This document shows positions 35,772 to 46,080 of a stretch of DNA of 64,000 nucleotides, one piece after another. How positions within the stretch are numbered: position 1 is the stretch's first letter; the number at the start of each line of letters is the position of its first letter. Position numbers and translations under genes: made by a program. The notes below the pieces were generated by a model. The model worked only from the letters and a program-made list of their open reading frames with translations, searched no databases and was not told the DNA's origin. The stretch comes from Alphaproteobacteria bacterium (GTDB lineage Bacteria; Pseudomonadota; Alphaproteobacteria; Rhodobacterales; Rhodobacteraceae), in NCBI GenBank assembly GCA_030428355.1, contig JAUIBL010000017.1:1-64000 (forward strand), in the 5' to 3' direction.

Positions 35772-37076
35772 GTGGCGGATCTCTTTGATACCGGTGACGC
35801 GACCAAGGATGCGCCAAGGCCGCTGGCCGACCGGTTGCGCCCCCGCAGACTCTCCGAGGTGATCGGCCAGTCGCAGGTCATCGGCCCTGACGCGCCGCTG
35901 ACCGTGATGCTTGAGGCAGGCAGCCTTGGATCGGTGATCTTCTGGGGGCCGCCGGGTGTGGGAAAAACCACCATCGCGCGGCTGTTGGCTGATGAGACCG
36001 AACTGCATTTCGTCCAGATCAGCGCGATTTTTTCCGGTGTTCCCGAACTGCGCAAGGTCTTCGACGCGGCCAAGCAACGGCGCAAGGCGGGGCAGGGCAC
36101 GCTGCTGTTCGTGGACGAGATCCATCGCTTCAACAAAGCGCAACAGGACGGGTTCTTGCCGCATATGGAGGATGGCACGATCCTCTTGGTCGGTGCGACG
36201 ACGGAAAACCCGTCCTTCGAGTTGAACGCCGCTTTGCTCAGCCGGGCACAGGTTCTGGTGTTGGAGCGGCTTGCATTGGCCGATCTGGAACGTCTTGCGC
36301 AACGGGCCGAGGTTGAGCTGGGCCGGACGCTGCCCTTGGACGGCCCTGCGCGTGAAAACCTGCTCGAGATGGCCGATGGCGACGGGCGTGCGCTGCTCAA
36401 CCTCGTCGAACAGGTCATGGCATGGCATGTCGACACACCGCTGGACAGCGCGGCTCTGGGTCAACGCCTTATGAAGCGCGCCGCGCAATATGACAAATCG
36501 GGGGATGCGCATTACAACCTGATCTCAGCGCTGCACAAATCGGTACGCGGGTCGGACCCTGATGCGGCGCTTTATTGGTTCGCACGGATGCTCGATGCAG
36601 GCGAAGACCCCCGCTATCTGGCCCGTCGCATCACCCGCATGGCGGTCGAAGACATCGGCCTGGCAGATCCGCAGGCGCAGGCCGTTTGCCTGCAAAGCTG
36701 GGAAACCTTTGAACGGTTGGGCAGCCCCGAAGGCGAATTGGCCATCGCGCAGGCGCTGGTCTATATCGCCCTCGCGCCAAAATCGAACGCGGTCTACGTG
36801 GCCTACAAGGCGGCGCGGTCTGCGGCCAAGACCACCGGATCACTGGTGCCACCCAAGCACATCCTGAACGCACCGACCAAGCTGATGAAGGATCAGGGCT
36901 ACGGGTCGGGCTATGCCTATGATCACGACGCCGAAGATGGTTTTTCCGGTCAGGACTATTTCCCCGAAACCATGGGTCGCACCGAGTTTTACGTGCCAGT
37001 GGAACGCGGGTTTGAGCGTGACCTGAAAAAGCGGGTCGAGTATTTCGCCAAGCTGCGCGCCAAGAGAAACGGCTGA
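35772..37076 (+). CDS. rarA: Replication-associated recombination protein A (RarA/MgsA AAA+ ATPase)
   Basis: A 434-residue AAA+ ATPase of the RarA/WRNIP1 family that acts at stalled replication forks. Walker A GPPGVGKTT (59-67) and Walker B LLFVDEIHRF (about 109-118) are intact, sensor GATTENPSFE follows, and the C-terminal half is the RarA tetramerisation region. GTG 35772 lies three bases after the Deg protease stop, so the two are co-transcribed. The gene converges with the multicopper oxidase gene, four bases away. Confidence 0.94.
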   Translation: MADLFDTGDATKDAPRPLADRLRPRRLSEVIGQSQVIGPDAPLTVMLEAGSLGSVIFWGPPGVGKTTIARLLADETELHFVQISAIFSGVPELRKVFDAAKQRRKAGQGTLLFVDEIHRFNKAQQDGFLPHMEDGTILLVGATTENPSFELNAALLSRAQVLVLERLALADLERLAQRAEVELGRTLPLDGPARENLLEMADGDGRALLNLVEQVMAWHVDTPLDSAALGQRLMKRAAQYDKSGDAHYNLISALHKSVRGSDPDAALYWFARMLDAGEDPRYLARRITRMAVEDIGLADPQAQAVCLQSWETFERLGSPEGELAIAQALVYIALAPKSNAVYVAYKAARSAAKTTGSLVPPKHILNAPTKLMKDQGYGSGYAYDHDAEDGFSGQDYFPETMGRTEFYVPVERGFERDLKKRVEYFAKLRAKRNG

Positions 37077-37080
37077 CCGG

Positions 37081-38445
37081 TTAGGCTGAGACCCTTATCC
37101 ATGTGCCCATGCCGGCCTGATGATGGGCCAGCATATGACAATGGAACAGCCAGTCCCCCGGATTATGCGCCTGAAACGCGATCTCGCGGGTGTCCTGCGG
37201 GTTGAGCAGGATCGTGTCGCGCAAGGGGCCAAGCGATCCATCGGCCAGAACCTCCGAGAAATGCATCCCGTGCAGGTGCATCCCGTGCGGAAAAGCCGTG
37301 TTGTTGGCCATGCCGATCCGCGCGCTTTCGCCAAGAGACAACTCCAGAAGCGGTGTTTCTGGTCGCCCGGCCACACCGTTGAGCGCCCAGAACAGGCCGC
37401 GACCGGCTAGTTCGCGTGGGTCCAGTTCCTGACCGTCGACCCGCGCTGCGCGCATGCCGCCCATCGCCCCACCTTCGATCAACAGGGTCGCCGTGCGGGC
37501 GTTTGCCAGATCAATTGGGAAGTCCGGGTTGGGCGGCAGGATCACCTTGTTCGCGCGCGCTGCTTTCGACGGGCCGGACACCGGGAAATGAGCAATCGCA
37601 TAGCCGCCGTCGCGCTCGAATGTGATCAGGAACGCCTCTTCACTGTCGGTCGTCACATCAAGAATGAGGTCTATCCGCTGTGCCGGGGCAAGGACAAGCT
37701 CTTCGGGCAGCGTTTGTGGTTCGTTCAAAGGCATACCGTCGAGCGCCACGACCCATCCGTCGAACCCCTGCAACCCAAGTGTGAACACGCGCGCATTGGC
37801 GGCGTTGATCAACCGCAGCCGCACGCGGTCACCGCGTTTTACAGGGTAGGCCGGGTCGATCTGCCCGTTGGCCAGCCAGAGATTGCCAATGCGCCCCGCA
37901 TGGCTGAGGTCGTGGAAATTGTCGAAGGCAGACAAACTGCCATCCTGTTCCAGACGAATGTCGTCGACCATTAGGGTGATGTCCTGATCCAAATCCGGCG
38001 GATCGGTCTCGTCGATGATCAAAGGGCCGTAGAGCCCGCGTTCGATCTGTTCCATGCTTTTGGAATGGCTGTGATACCAATAGGTGCCCGCGTCCGGCAG
38101 GGAAAAATCATAGTCGAACGATGCGCCTTGAGCGATGGGGGCTTGCGTCAGTCCGGGCACGCCGTCCATCGCATTCTCCAACCTCAACCCATGCCAATGC
38201 ACCGAGGTCTGCTGCGGTAACTGGTTCTCCACGGTAAGCCGAAGGCGGTCACCCTGACGCGCGCGCAGTTCGGGACCGGGAAACGCCGCACCAAAGCTCC
38301 ACATCTCGGTATCAGGATAACCGACCGGAAGGATTTGCTGACGATGTGCTGCAGCGGTTAGCGTCGTCCGAGACGCCTGTGCGAGGCCGATACGCGGAAC
38401 AAGGCCCGCGACCGCAAGACTGCCCAGAAACTGACGACGCCGCAT
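37081..38445 (-). CDS. Multicopper oxidase, Tat-exported
   Basis: A 454-residue three-cupredoxin-domain oxidase, probably periplasmic. The Tat signal MRRRQFLGS opens the protein. Copper-site motifs are HWHG (His83, His85), WYHSH (His125, His127), HGMHLHGMHF and HCHMLAHHQAGM with the type 1 Cys. The type 2/3 trinuclear site and type 1 site are therefore complete. A role in Cu(I) or metal detoxification (CueO/CopA-like) or phenol oxidation is possible; no methionine-rich insert is visible. ATG 38445 is chosen over an upstream ATG at 38520. Confidence 0.9.
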   Translation of the reverse strand: MRRRQFLGSLAVAGLVPRIGLAQASRTTLTAAAHRQQILPVGYPDTEMWSFGAAFPGPELRARQGDRLRLTVENQLPQQTSVHWHGLRLENAMDGVPGLTQAPIAQGASFDYDFSLPDAGTYWYHSHSKSMEQIERGLYGPLIIDETDPPDLDQDITLMVDDIRLEQDGSLSAFDNFHDLSHAGRIGNLWLANGQIDPAYPVKRGDRVRLRLINAANARVFTLGLQGFDGWVVALDGMPLNEPQTLPEELVLAPAQRIDLILDVTTDSEEAFLITFERDGGYAIAHFPVSGPSKAARANKVILPPNPDFPIDLANARTATLLIEGGAMGGMRAARVDGQELDPRELAGRGLFWALNGVAGRPETPLLELSLGESARIGMANNTAFPHGMHLHGMHFSEVLADGSLGPLRDTILLNPQDTREIAFQAHNPGDWLFHCHMLAHHQAGMGTWIRVSA

Positions 38446-38548
38446 GTCGGCTCCCTCCGATGATGATGCGAGAAAGCTTAGTCGGCCCTTCGCAAAGAGC
38501 AATGGTGCTTTGCTTGACATCTCACAGTCGCCGCGCGACAGAGCCTGA

Positions 38549-38929
38549 ATGTTGACAACCCTATCCCTTGTGGCCCTTGGCGGCGCGATTGGCGCATCCC
38601 TCCGGTATGTTTCCGGTGTGGGTATCGTGCGGCTGTTCGGTCAGGGTGATTTCCCGGTGGCGATCCTGACAGTGAACATCGTCGGCTCATTCCTGATGGG
38701 GGTATTCGTGGTAGCGGCTGCGCATCGCGGTCTTACGCATCTGTCACCTTTTGTCATGACGGGTGTTCTCGGCGGTTTCACGACTTTTTCGGCCTTTTCG
38801 CTCGAGACCATGACCCTGATCGAACGAGGGCAGGTTGGGTCTGCCATGCTTTACGTTGTTCTTTCCGTTGCATTGTCGGTGGGGGGGCTGGCATTGGGTC
38901 TTCTTCTGGCGCGGAGTGTCTTTGCATGA
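38549..38929 (+). CDS. crcB: Fluoride ion exporter CrcB/Fluc
   Basis: A 126-residue four-helix membrane protein that exports fluoride as a dimeric channel. The family residues are clear: GGAIGASLRY at the start of helix 1, TVNIVGSFLMG in helix 2 and GGFTTFSAFS in the helix 3 break. It overlaps the rluC-like gene by four bases. The 103-bp upstream gap shows no fluoride riboswitch. Confidence 0.94.
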   Translation: MLTTLSLVALGGAIGASLRYVSGVGIVRLFGQGDFPVAILTVNIVGSFLMGVFVVAAAHRGLTHLSPFVMTGVLGGFTTFSAFSLETMTLIERGQVGSAMLYVVLSVALSVGGLALGLLLARSVFA

Positions 38930-39969
38930 GCCAAGTTCAGATCATCACAGTCGGTCCGGGGGATTCGGATCAGCGGCTTGACCGCTGGCTCAAACGGCTG
39001 TTCCCGCATCTGGCGCAGGGGCGCATCGAAAAGATGTGCCGCAAGGGTGAAGTGCGGGTGGATGGGGGCCGTGTCAAGGCCAGCACCCGGCTTTCAACCG
39101 GGCAAGAGGTGCGCATCCCGCCGCTTCCCGCGCCCGGTGAGGTGGAATCGCGGCCAAAGCCGACCGTCTCCGACAAGGACGCCGCGATGATGAAATCACT
39201 CGTTCTGTACAAGGACGACCATATCATCGCGCTGAACAAGCCACCGGGATTGCCCACCCAGGGCGGCAGCAAGCAGACCCGCCACGTCGATGGGTTGGCC
39301 GAGGCGCTGACCTTTGGCTATGACGAAAAGCCCCGGCTGGTGCATCGCCTCGACAAGGACACGTCTGGTGTTCTGCTGCTTGCACGTACACGTGCCGTGG
39401 CCGGTGCACTGACCGAAGCCTTTCGCGCGCGGGAAACGCGCAAAATCTACTGGGCGGCTGTGGCAGGTGTTCCGTTCCCGCAGATGGGCACGATCAAGTT
39501 CGGTCTGGTCAAAGCGCCGGGACATGGTGCAGGCGGCGAGAACGAGAAAATGCGTGCGGTGCACCCCAAGGATGTCGCCACCACCGAAGGCGCGAAACAC
39601 GCGACAACGGATTACGCCGTGCTCAGCGCGTTGGCGAAACGCGCGGCTTGGGTCGCTATGGTGCCGATCACCGGACGCACCCACCAATTGCGCGCGCATA
39701 TGGCCGAGCTTGGGCATCCGATCATCGGGGACGGCAAATACGGCGGGTCCGGTCAGGAGAACCTGGGCGATGGCTGGGGCGCGATGCTGGGCGGCGGGAT
39801 CAGCCGCAAGCTGCACCTGCATGCCCGGTCCATCACGATCAAACACCCGGTCACTGGTGCCCGATTGACCATAACCGCTCCGCTGCCCGAGCACATGGAA
39901 CGGACGTGGGAATTCCTGCAATGGGATCCCCGAGATGTGCCAGCCGATCCGTTCGAGGATCTCGACTGA
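38926..39969 (+). CDS. rluC: RluC/RluD-family 23S rRNA pseudouridine synthase
   Basis: A 347-residue pseudouridine synthase with an N-terminal S4 RNA-binding domain (about 15-65) and the catalytic motif HRLDKDTSG with Asp143. ITGRTHQLRAHM near residue 245 is the usual RluA-family motif. RluC-type rather than RluD is assigned only by general similarity. It overlaps crcB by four bases and its TGA shares one base with the next gene's ATG. Confidence 0.9.
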   Translation: MSQVQIITVGPGDSDQRLDRWLKRLFPHLAQGRIEKMCRKGEVRVDGGRVKASTRLSTGQEVRIPPLPAPGEVESRPKPTVSDKDAAMMKSLVLYKDDHIIALNKPPGLPTQGGSKQTRHVDGLAEALTFGYDEKPRLVHRLDKDTSGVLLLARTRAVAGALTEAFRARETRKIYWAAVAGVPFPQMGTIKFGLVKAPGHGAGGENEKMRAVHPKDVATTEGAKHATTDYAVLSALAKRAAWVAMVPITGRTHQLRAHMAELGHPIIGDGKYGGSGQENLGDGWGAMLGGGISRKLHLHARSITIKHPVTGARLTITAPLPEHMERTWEFLQWDPRDVPADPFEDLD

Positions 39970-40652
39970 TGGCGGACCGCTTGCGGTTGGTTGTGTTCGA
40001 TGTCGATGGAACGCTGGTCGACAGCAAGGCGCACATCCTGCAAGCCATGGGCACCGCGTTCGGCAGACTGGGTCTTGAGACACCTCCGCGCGATGCCATT
40101 CTCCATGGCGTCGGGTTGTCTTTGCCGGACCTGATGGCACAGCTTGTTCCGGACCAGTCGCTGCAGGTGCGCCATGCGCTGTACGAAGGGTATAAATCTG
40201 CGTCTTTGGCGCAGCATGAATCCGCAGGAGAGGGGCATCATGCCGTTTTCTTTCCGGGCATTCGCGAACTGCTGGACCGGTTGCGGGGCGACGATTTCAC
40301 GCTGCTGGCCACGGCAACAGGTATGTCGCGCCGGGGGCTGGACCGGATCATCGCGCAACATGGACTTGACGGGTATTTTCAATCGACACAGGTGGCCGAC
40401 ACCCATCCGTCGAAACCACATCCGTCAATGCTTCACGCCGCGCTTGCGGAAACCGGGGTCGTACCTGAAGACGCCGTCATGATCGGTGATACCAGCTATG
40501 ACATGCTGATGGCCAAGGCCGCAGGCCTCCATGCCATTGGCGTCACCTGGGGCAATCACCCGTTTGAGCATCTTGCAGCGGCCGACCTGATCGTGAACAC
40601 CACCGACGAATTGAGCACTGCACTGACACACTGGATCGAGGACCGCACATGA
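39969..40652 (+). CDS. HAD-superfamily hydrolase (phosphoglycolate phosphatase-like)
   Basis: A 227-residue HAD phosphatase. Motif I is DVDGTLVDS with Asp11 and Asp13, motif II the Thr in TATG, motif III the Lys in SKPHPSM, and motif IV GDTSYDM. The small helical cap follows motif I as in Gph/PGMB enzymes. The substrate is uncertain. The start overlaps the rluC stop (TGATG) and its end overlaps atp12 by four bases. Confidence 0.9.
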   Translation: MADRLRLVVFDVDGTLVDSKAHILQAMGTAFGRLGLETPPRDAILHGVGLSLPDLMAQLVPDQSLQVRHALYEGYKSASLAQHESAGEGHHAVFFPGIRELLDRLRGDDFTLLATATGMSRRGLDRIIAQHGLDGYFQSTQVADTHPSKPHPSMLHAALAETGVVPEDAVMIGDTSYDMLMAKAAGLHAIGVTWGNHPFEHLAAADLIVNTTDELSTALTHWIEDRT

Positions 40653-41371
40653 GTGAATGGGCTCCGAAACGCTTCTGGAAAGCAGCCACGGCACAGGCCA
40701 CTGATCTTGGCTTTGGCGTCTTGCTTGATGGCCGTCCAGTGCGGACGCCAGCCAAGGCGATCCTCACCGTGCCCACAGCCGCGATTGCCGAGAGAATCGC
40801 TCACGAGTTCGATGCGCAGGACGACAGGATCGATCCGCGCACCATGCCCTTTACGAGAACCGCAAACGCGGCTGTCGACAAGGTTGCACTGCAGCACGCC
40901 GAAGTGGCTGACATGCTTGCCGATTATGGCGACAGCGACCTTTTGTGTTATCGGGCTGAAGCCCCCGAGGAGCTGGTCTCGCGGCAGGCCGAGGCGTGGG
41001 ATCCGCTACTGGACTGGGCGGCAGCAACGCTTGGATCGCGGCTTGTGCCGCGTGTCGGTGTCATGCACGACCCACAGGATCCCGAGGCCGTGGCGCGGCT
41101 GCGAACAGCGGTCCATGCGATGTCGGCGTTCGAATTGGCCGCCTTCCACGATCTGGTCGCCATCAGCGGGTCGCTGATCATCGGATTTGCCGCGAAGGCA
41201 GAGGTCAAGCCGATTGAAGACCTGTGGGCTGCCTCGCGTGTGGATGAAACCTGGCAGCAAGAGCAATGGGGTGAGGATGAAGAGGCTGCGGAAATGGCGG
41301 CACACAAGAAGGCCGCCTTTTTGCACGCTGCCGCATTTATGCGATTGCTCAACGGGCAATACGGCGCGTGA
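40649..41371 (+). CDS. ATP12-family F1-ATPase assembly chaperone
   Basis: A 240-residue homologue of mitochondrial Atp12, which chaperones the alpha subunit of F1-ATPase during assembly. Family features include an N-terminal KRFWKAA segment and DPRTMPFTRTANAAVDKV near residues 65-85. SGSLIIGFA falls near 165-175. The family is restricted to alphaproteobacteria and mitochondria. It is the last gene of the crcB-rluC-HAD-ATP12 run of overlapping genes. Confidence 0.9.
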   Translation: MSEWAPKRFWKAATAQATDLGFGVLLDGRPVRTPAKAILTVPTAAIAERIAHEFDAQDDRIDPRTMPFTRTANAAVDKVALQHAEVADMLADYGDSDLLCYRAEAPEELVSRQAEAWDPLLDWAAATLGSRLVPRVGVMHDPQDPEAVARLRTAVHAMSAFELAAFHDLVAISGSLIIGFAAKAEVKPIEDLWAASRVDETWQQEQWGEDEEAAEMAAHKKAAFLHAAAFMRLLNGQYGA

Positions 41372-41550
41372 CGCAGGGGAAACTGCGTCGATCTGATCAA
41401 AAAATAGGCTATGCGGCTTGACCTCAGGAAATGAATCCCCACAAAATCGATCGCATCGCGAGTGGGGGGTTCCCTACTTTCGTCGTATGAGCGCAGATGC
41501 GTTCGTCAGAAACCGCACTGATAGGTGCGGGCTAACAGGAAGAGGTAAAC

Positions 41551-42570
41551 ATGAAAAAACTTGCAATTCTTGGCGCGATGACCGCGGCCGGCCTGTCGGC
41601 TGGCGTTGCGTCGGCTGCCACGCTTGACGACGTCAAAGCACGCGGCAAGCTGAACTGCGGCGTGACAACCGGTCTCGTCGGTTTTGCAGCGCCGAATGCG
41701 AACGGTGAGTGGGAAGGTTTCGACGTTGGTGTGTGCCGGGCCGTTGCCGCTGCCGTTCTTGGCGATCCGACTGCGGTCGAATTCGTGCCGACAACCGGCA
41801 AGACCCGCTTTACCGCGCTTGCGTCGGGGGAAATCGACCTGCTGGCTCGGAACACAACTTGGACGTTCTCGCGCGATGTCGACCTCGGCTTTGAATTCGT
41901 CGGCATCAACTATTACGACGGTCAGGGCTTCATGGTGCCCAAGGACCTCGGTGTGTCCTCGGCAAAGGAACTCGATGGCGCGACCGTCTGCATCCAGACC
42001 GGCACCACCACCGAGCTGAACCTCGCGGACTTCTTCCGCGCCAACAATATCAGCTACGAGCCGGTTCCGATCGAAACCAACGCGGAAGCACAGCCGCTGT
42101 ATCTTGAAGGCGCGTGCGACGTGTACACCACCGACGCATCCGGCCTTGCGGCAACCCGCGCTGCGTTCGAAAACCCGGGTGATCACGTCATTCTGCCGGA
42201 AATCATCTCGAAAGAGCCGCTTGGCCCGCTCGTTCGTCACGGTGACAACCAGTGGGGCGACATCGCACGCTGGACCCTGAATGCGCTGATCGCAGCGGAA
42301 GAGCTTGGCGTTACCTCGGCAAACGTGGCCGAGCTGGCTGCTGCACCGGGCAACAACCCGGAAATCAACCGTCTGCTGGGCACCGAAGGTACTCTGGGTG
42401 CGATGCTTGGTCTTGAAAATGACTGGGCCGTCAAGGCGATCATGGCCGGCGGCAACTATGGCGAGCTGTTCGAGAAGAACATCGGTGAGAACACACCGAT
42501 CGGTTTGGCGCGTGGTCTGAATGCGCTTTGGACCGAAGGCGGTCTGCTCTACACACCGCCCTTCCGCTAA
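41551..42570 (+). CDS. aapJ: General L-amino-acid ABC transporter binding protein (AapJ/BztA)
   Basis: A 339-residue periplasmic binding protein with a Sec signal (residues 1-23, ending ASA). The family-typical mature start is TLDDVKARGKLNCGV. Conserved segments such as LARNTTWTFSRD match the AapJ/BztA family, which takes up glutamate, glutamine, aspartate and related amino acids. AGGAAGAGG precedes the ATG. A terminator follows, which probably lets the binding protein be made in excess over the membrane subunits. The 179-bp upstream gap contains no gene. Confidence 0.94.
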   Translation: MKKLAILGAMTAAGLSAGVASAATLDDVKARGKLNCGVTTGLVGFAAPNANGEWEGFDVGVCRAVAAAVLGDPTAVEFVPTTGKTRFTALASGEIDLLARNTTWTFSRDVDLGFEFVGINYYDGQGFMVPKDLGVSSAKELDGATVCIQTGTTTELNLADFFRANNISYEPVPIETNAEAQPLYLEGACDVYTTDASGLAATRAAFENPGDHVILPEIISKEPLGPLVRHGDNQWGDIARWTLNALIAAEELGVTSANVAELAAAPGNNPEINRLLGTEGTLGAMLGLENDWAVKAIMAGGNYGELFEKNIGENTPIGLARGLNALWTEGGLLYTPPFR

Positions 42571-42585
42571 GTTTCGGACTTCGGA

Positions 42586-42615
42586 AAAGGGCGCGGAACA
42601 CTCCGCGCCCTTTTT
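42586..42615 (+). terminator. Intercistronic terminator between aapJ and aapQ
   Basis: A 12-bp stem (42586-42597 with 42602-42613) and short loop are followed by a T-run, directly after aapJ. Partial termination here would raise binding-protein output over permease output. Confidence 0.85.
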
Positions 42616-42698
42616 CAGATCAACGAATAAGCCTTCGGAGACGGCATCAGAGCGCGTGAAGCGCCGCCAAAATGCTCCGGAACAACAGGGATAAAATA

Positions 42699-43913
42699 AT
42701 GTCCACGATTTCAGACCCACCAGCGGGGTCGTTTCAGCTATCCATGCTGATCAACGACACGCGTTACCGCTCTTATACATTTCAGTTCGTCGCGTTGATC
42801 CTTCTGATCATGGCGTTTGCCTATCTGGGCCACAACCTGCTGGCAAACCTGCGGGCGGCGGGTCTCAACATCTCGTACAATTTCCTGGGTGAACCGGCCG
42901 GTTACGACATCAACCAGACGCTGATCCCCTACACCAGCCAGTCGACACATTGGCAAGCGTCGATGGTCGGGGTTCTCAATACCCTTTTGGTCGCCTTTCT
43001 GGGCTGCATCATGGCGACCATCATTGGTGTCTTTGTCGGCGTCATGCGCCTGAGCGACAACTGGCTCGTCCGACAGTTGATGTCGATCTATGTCGAGATT
43101 TTCCGCAATGTGCCGGTCCTGATCTGGATCCTGATCATCATGGCGATATTCATCGCCGTCCTGCCGCAGCCCCGCGATTTTCGTGGTGACGACGCGACGG
43201 CGTCGATGGTCCTTGGCATGTTCGCGTTCACTGGACGCGGATTCTACACACCAGCGCCGGTCTTCGGTCCGGGATCGTCGGTGGTGATCGCAACTTTCCT
43301 TGCATCGCTGGTCGGCATATTCGCGTTCAAGCGCTACGCCAAGAAGGCGCTTTATGACCGGGGCCAATTGATCCCGACCCTTTGGCCGTCGATTGCGATC
43401 TTCTTCATTCCGACCATCCTTGTGTTCTTCATCATGGGACGGCCGATCACGCTCGATTATCCCGCCTTGCAGGGGTTCAACTTCCAGGGCGGCATCTTCA
43501 TGCGCAACTCGCTGATTGCGTTGTGGTTCGCCCTGTCGATCTACACGGCTGCCTTCATCGCCGAGAACGTGCGCGCAGGCATCCTTGCCGTCAGCAAGGG
43601 ACAGACCGAAGCGGCAGCCTCACTGGGTTTGCGCCCGGGGAGGATCATGAACCTTGTCATTCTTCCGCAGGCCCTGCGGGTGATCATTCCGCCGCTGATC
43701 TCTCAGTACCTGAACCTGACCAAGAACTCGTCGCTTGCAATCGCCGTGGGGTACATGGACCTGACCGGGACGCTGGGTGGCATCACGCTTAACCAGACGG
43801 GCCGCGCGATCGAGGCGATCTTCCTGCTCATGCTGTTCTACCTCGCCATCTCGCTTGCGATCTCGGCGATCATGAACGTCTACAACAACGCCGTGAAACT
43901 GAAGGAGCGCTGA
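42699..43913 (+). CDS. aapQ: General L-amino-acid ABC transporter permease (AapQ/BztB)
   Basis: A 404-residue inner-membrane permease with about eight hydrophobic segments; AapQ/BztB proteins are longer than ordinary HisQM permeases. The EAA-loop segment GQTEAAASLGLRPGR is near residues 300-314. ATG 42699 is preferred to an upstream ATG at 42672. It forms a heterodimer with AapM, whose gene begins one base after its stop. Confidence 0.93.
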   Translation: MSTISDPPAGSFQLSMLINDTRYRSYTFQFVALILLIMAFAYLGHNLLANLRAAGLNISYNFLGEPAGYDINQTLIPYTSQSTHWQASMVGVLNTLLVAFLGCIMATIIGVFVGVMRLSDNWLVRQLMSIYVEIFRNVPVLIWILIIMAIFIAVLPQPRDFRGDDATASMVLGMFAFTGRGFYTPAPVFGPGSSVVIATFLASLVGIFAFKRYAKKALYDRGQLIPTLWPSIAIFFIPTILVFFIMGRPITLDYPALQGFNFQGGIFMRNSLIALWFALSIYTAAFIAENVRAGILAVSKGQTEAAASLGLRPGRIMNLVILPQALRVIIPPLISQYLNLTKNSSLAIAVGYMDLTGTLGGITLNQTGRAIEAIFLLMLFYLAISLAISAIMNVYNNAVKLKER

Positions 43914-43914
43914 G

Positions 43915-45210
43915 ATGTCTGACACACATGCACAGACCGTTGCCTTCGTCCGCACCACCATGCTGCCCGAGCAGCCGCCTCCCGCGTCTGAAGCAGGGGT
44001 CATCAAATGGATGCGTGAGAACCTGTTCAAGGGGTGGTTCAATTCGCTTCTGACAATCCTGTCGCTCTATTTCATCTTCCAAATCGTCACGAGCGCCTAC
44101 CCCTGGTTTGCCAACGGGATCTGGAACACAAGCTCGTTGGCGGAATGCCGCGAAATGCTGGACGGGATGACAGGGGCCTGCTTCTCCGTTCTGACCGAGC
44201 GCTGGAACCAACTGTTGTTCGGGTTCACCTATCCTACGGATGCCTACTGGCGTCCGACTCTGGCGTTTGTTCTGCTGATCGTCGCCATTGCGCCGGTTCT
44301 GTACCCCAAGGCCCCGCGTCAGTTGCTGGTGTTCACGGGGATCTATCCGTTCCTCGCGTACTGGCTGATCTGGGGCGGCACCTTGCTCACCCCGTTGATG
44401 ATTCTCGTCGGACTGATCGCAGGCTACTTCGCGTTCAAGCAATTCGAACGCCAAAGCTTTGCGATGGGGCTGCTGGCGGGTGTTGTTGCAGCAATCGTCG
44501 TGATCTGGGCCGGGGGCATTGTCCCGGCAGCGATGCCGGATGTTCTGGCCATTCAGGCCATTCCCTCGCGGGATCTGGGCGGCTTCATGCTGAACATGAT
44601 CCTCGGGACGGTCTGCGTGTCGCTGTCGTTGCCCTTGGGCATCATGCTGGCCCTTGGTCGCCAATCTTCGATGCCGATCATCAAGTGGATCTGCGTGATC
44701 TTCATCGAGTTCATCCGGGGTGTTCCGCTCATCACGCTGCTGTTCGTCGCGAACGTGGTCCTAGCTTACTTCTTCCCGCCGGGGTCGAACATCGACCTCG
44801 TGCTGCGCGTCATCATCATGATCACCATGTTCTCGGCCGCGTATATCGCAGAGGTGATCCGGGGTGGTCTGGCGGCGCTGCCGCGCGGTCAGTACGAAGC
44901 GGCAGACAGCCTCGGTCTGGATTACGCACAGTCGATGCGCCTTATCATCCTGCCGCAAGCGCTGAAGATCTCGATCCCGGGCATCGTGAACGTGGCGGTG
45001 GGTCTGTTCAAGGACACGACGCTTGTGTCGGTGATTTCGATGTTCGACCTTGTGGGCATGATCCGCGGGCCGATCCTCGCATCGACCGAATGGAACGGTG
45101 TCTATTGGGAACTCTGGGGCTTTGCAGTCTTCGTGTTCTTCATCGTCTGCTACAGCATCTCGAAATATTCACAGTGGCTCGAGCGTCAGCTTGCCACCGA
45201 TCGCCGCTAA
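43915..45210 (+). CDS. aapM: General L-amino-acid ABC transporter permease (AapM/BztC)
   Basis: A 431-residue permease, partner of AapQ. An N-terminal extension of about 90 residues and several extra helices precede the conserved core. The EAA-loop region [17 protein letters not shown] is near residues 325-341. The length agrees with AapM/BztC. It begins one base after aapQ and is followed 48 bases later by the ATPase gene. Confidence 0.93.
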   Translation: MSDTHAQTVAFVRTTMLPEQPPPASEAGVIKWMRENLFKGWFNSLLTILSLYFIFQIVTSAYPWFANGIWNTSSLAECREMLDGMTGACFSVLTERWNQLLFGFTYPTDAYWRPTLAFVLLIVAIAPVLYPKAPRQLLVFTGIYPFLAYWLIWGGTLLTPLMILVGLIAGYFAFKQFERQSFAMGLLAGVVAAIVVIWAGGIVPAAMPDVLAIQAIPSRDLGGFMLNMILGTVCVSLSLPLGIMLALGRQSSMPIIKWICVIFIEFIRGVPLITLLFVANVVLAYFFPPGSNIDLVLRVIIMITMFSAAYIAEVIRGGLAALPRGQYEAADSLGLDYAQSMRLIILPQALKISIPGIVNVAVGLFKDTTLVSVISMFDLVGMIRGPILASTEWNGVYWELWGFAVFVFFIVCYSISKYSQWLERQLATDRR

Positions 45211-45258
45211 GGCCCTGCAGCCGCGCGCGCGACAGGGCAATATACAGGAGGCCGATAC

Positions 45259-46032
45259 ATGGCTGATACTGCACATGCACAAATGACCGTCTCGGACGAG
45301 GTGGCAATCCAGATCGAAAAGATGAACAAGTGGTACGGCACGTTCCACGTGCTGCGTGACATCGACCTGACGGTGTACCGAGGCGAACGGATCGTCATCG
45401 CCGGGCCGTCCGGGTCGGGCAAGTCGACGCTGATCCGCTGTATCAACGCGCTGGAAGAGCACCAGAAGGGCTCGATCACGGTTGATGGCACCTTGCTGTC
45501 CTCGGACATCAAGAACATCGACACGATCCGGTCCGAGGTCGGGATGGTGTTCCAGCACTTCAACCTGTTCCCGCATCTGACCATTCTGGAAAACTGTACG
45601 CTGGCCCCGATCTGGGTACGCAAGATCCCCAAGCGCGAGGCCGAGGAAACCGCGATGCACTTCCTTGAGAAGGTGAAGATCCCCGAACAGGCCAACAAGT
45701 ATCCCGGCCAGCTTTCGGGTGGACAGCAGCAGCGCGTGGCGATTGCACGTTCGCTTTGCATGCGCCCCCGCATCATGCTCTTCGACGAACCCACATCGGC
45801 GCTTGACCCGGAAATGATCAAGGAAGTGCTCGACACCATGGTGAGCCTTGCCGAAGAAGGCATGACCATGCTCTGCGTGACGCACGAGATGGGATTTGCT
45901 CGTCAGGTGGCCAACCGCGTGATCTTTATGGATGCGGGTCAGATCGTGGAACAGAACGAACCGGAAGAGTTCTTCAACAACCCGCAGAACGACCGCACCA
46001 AGCTTTTCCTGAGCCAGATCCTCGGTCACTGA
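45259..46032 (+). CDS. aapP: General L-amino-acid ABC transporter ATPase (AapP/BztD)
   Basis: A 257-residue ATPase with Walker [11 protein letters not shown]-loop [10 protein letters not shown], signature LSGGQQQR and Walker [20 protein letters not shown] precedes the ATG. It completes the four-gene aap/bzt operon and converges with the histidine phosphatase gene. Confidence 0.94.
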   Translation: MADTAHAQMTVSDEVAIQIEKMNKWYGTFHVLRDIDLTVYRGERIVIAGPSGSGKSTLIRCINALEEHQKGSITVDGTLLSSDIKNIDTIRSEVGMVFQHFNLFPHLTILENCTLAPIWVRKIPKREAEETAMHFLEKVKIPEQANKYPGQLSGGQQQRVAIARSLCMRPRIMLFDEPTSALDPEMIKEVLDTMVSLAEEGMTMLCVTHEMGFARQVANRVIFMDAGQIVEQNEPEEFFNNPQNDRTKLFLSQILGH

Positions 46033-46054
46033 CCGTCAGGAACACCTGCGCAAT

Positions 46055-46078
46055 CGCCCCGGCCAAAAGGTCGGGGCG
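46055..46078. terminator. Hairpin between convergent aapP and the SixA-like gene
   Basis: A 10-bp GC stem with one G-T pair closes an AAAA loop between converging genes. There is no clear T-tract, so it may act as a processing or weak bidirectional terminator. Confidence 0.5.
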
Positions 46079-46080
46079 CA

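Noticed and set aside
38446-38548. Possible fluoride riboswitch ahead of crcB
   Set aside because: The gap lacks the conserved riboswitch sequence elements and pseudoknot pattern.
41371-41550. Small hairpins and a TTGACC box in the gap before aapJ considered as leader or promoter
   Set aside because: The stems are 6-7 bp without a T-tract and the -10 box is unconvincing, so no specific site was called.
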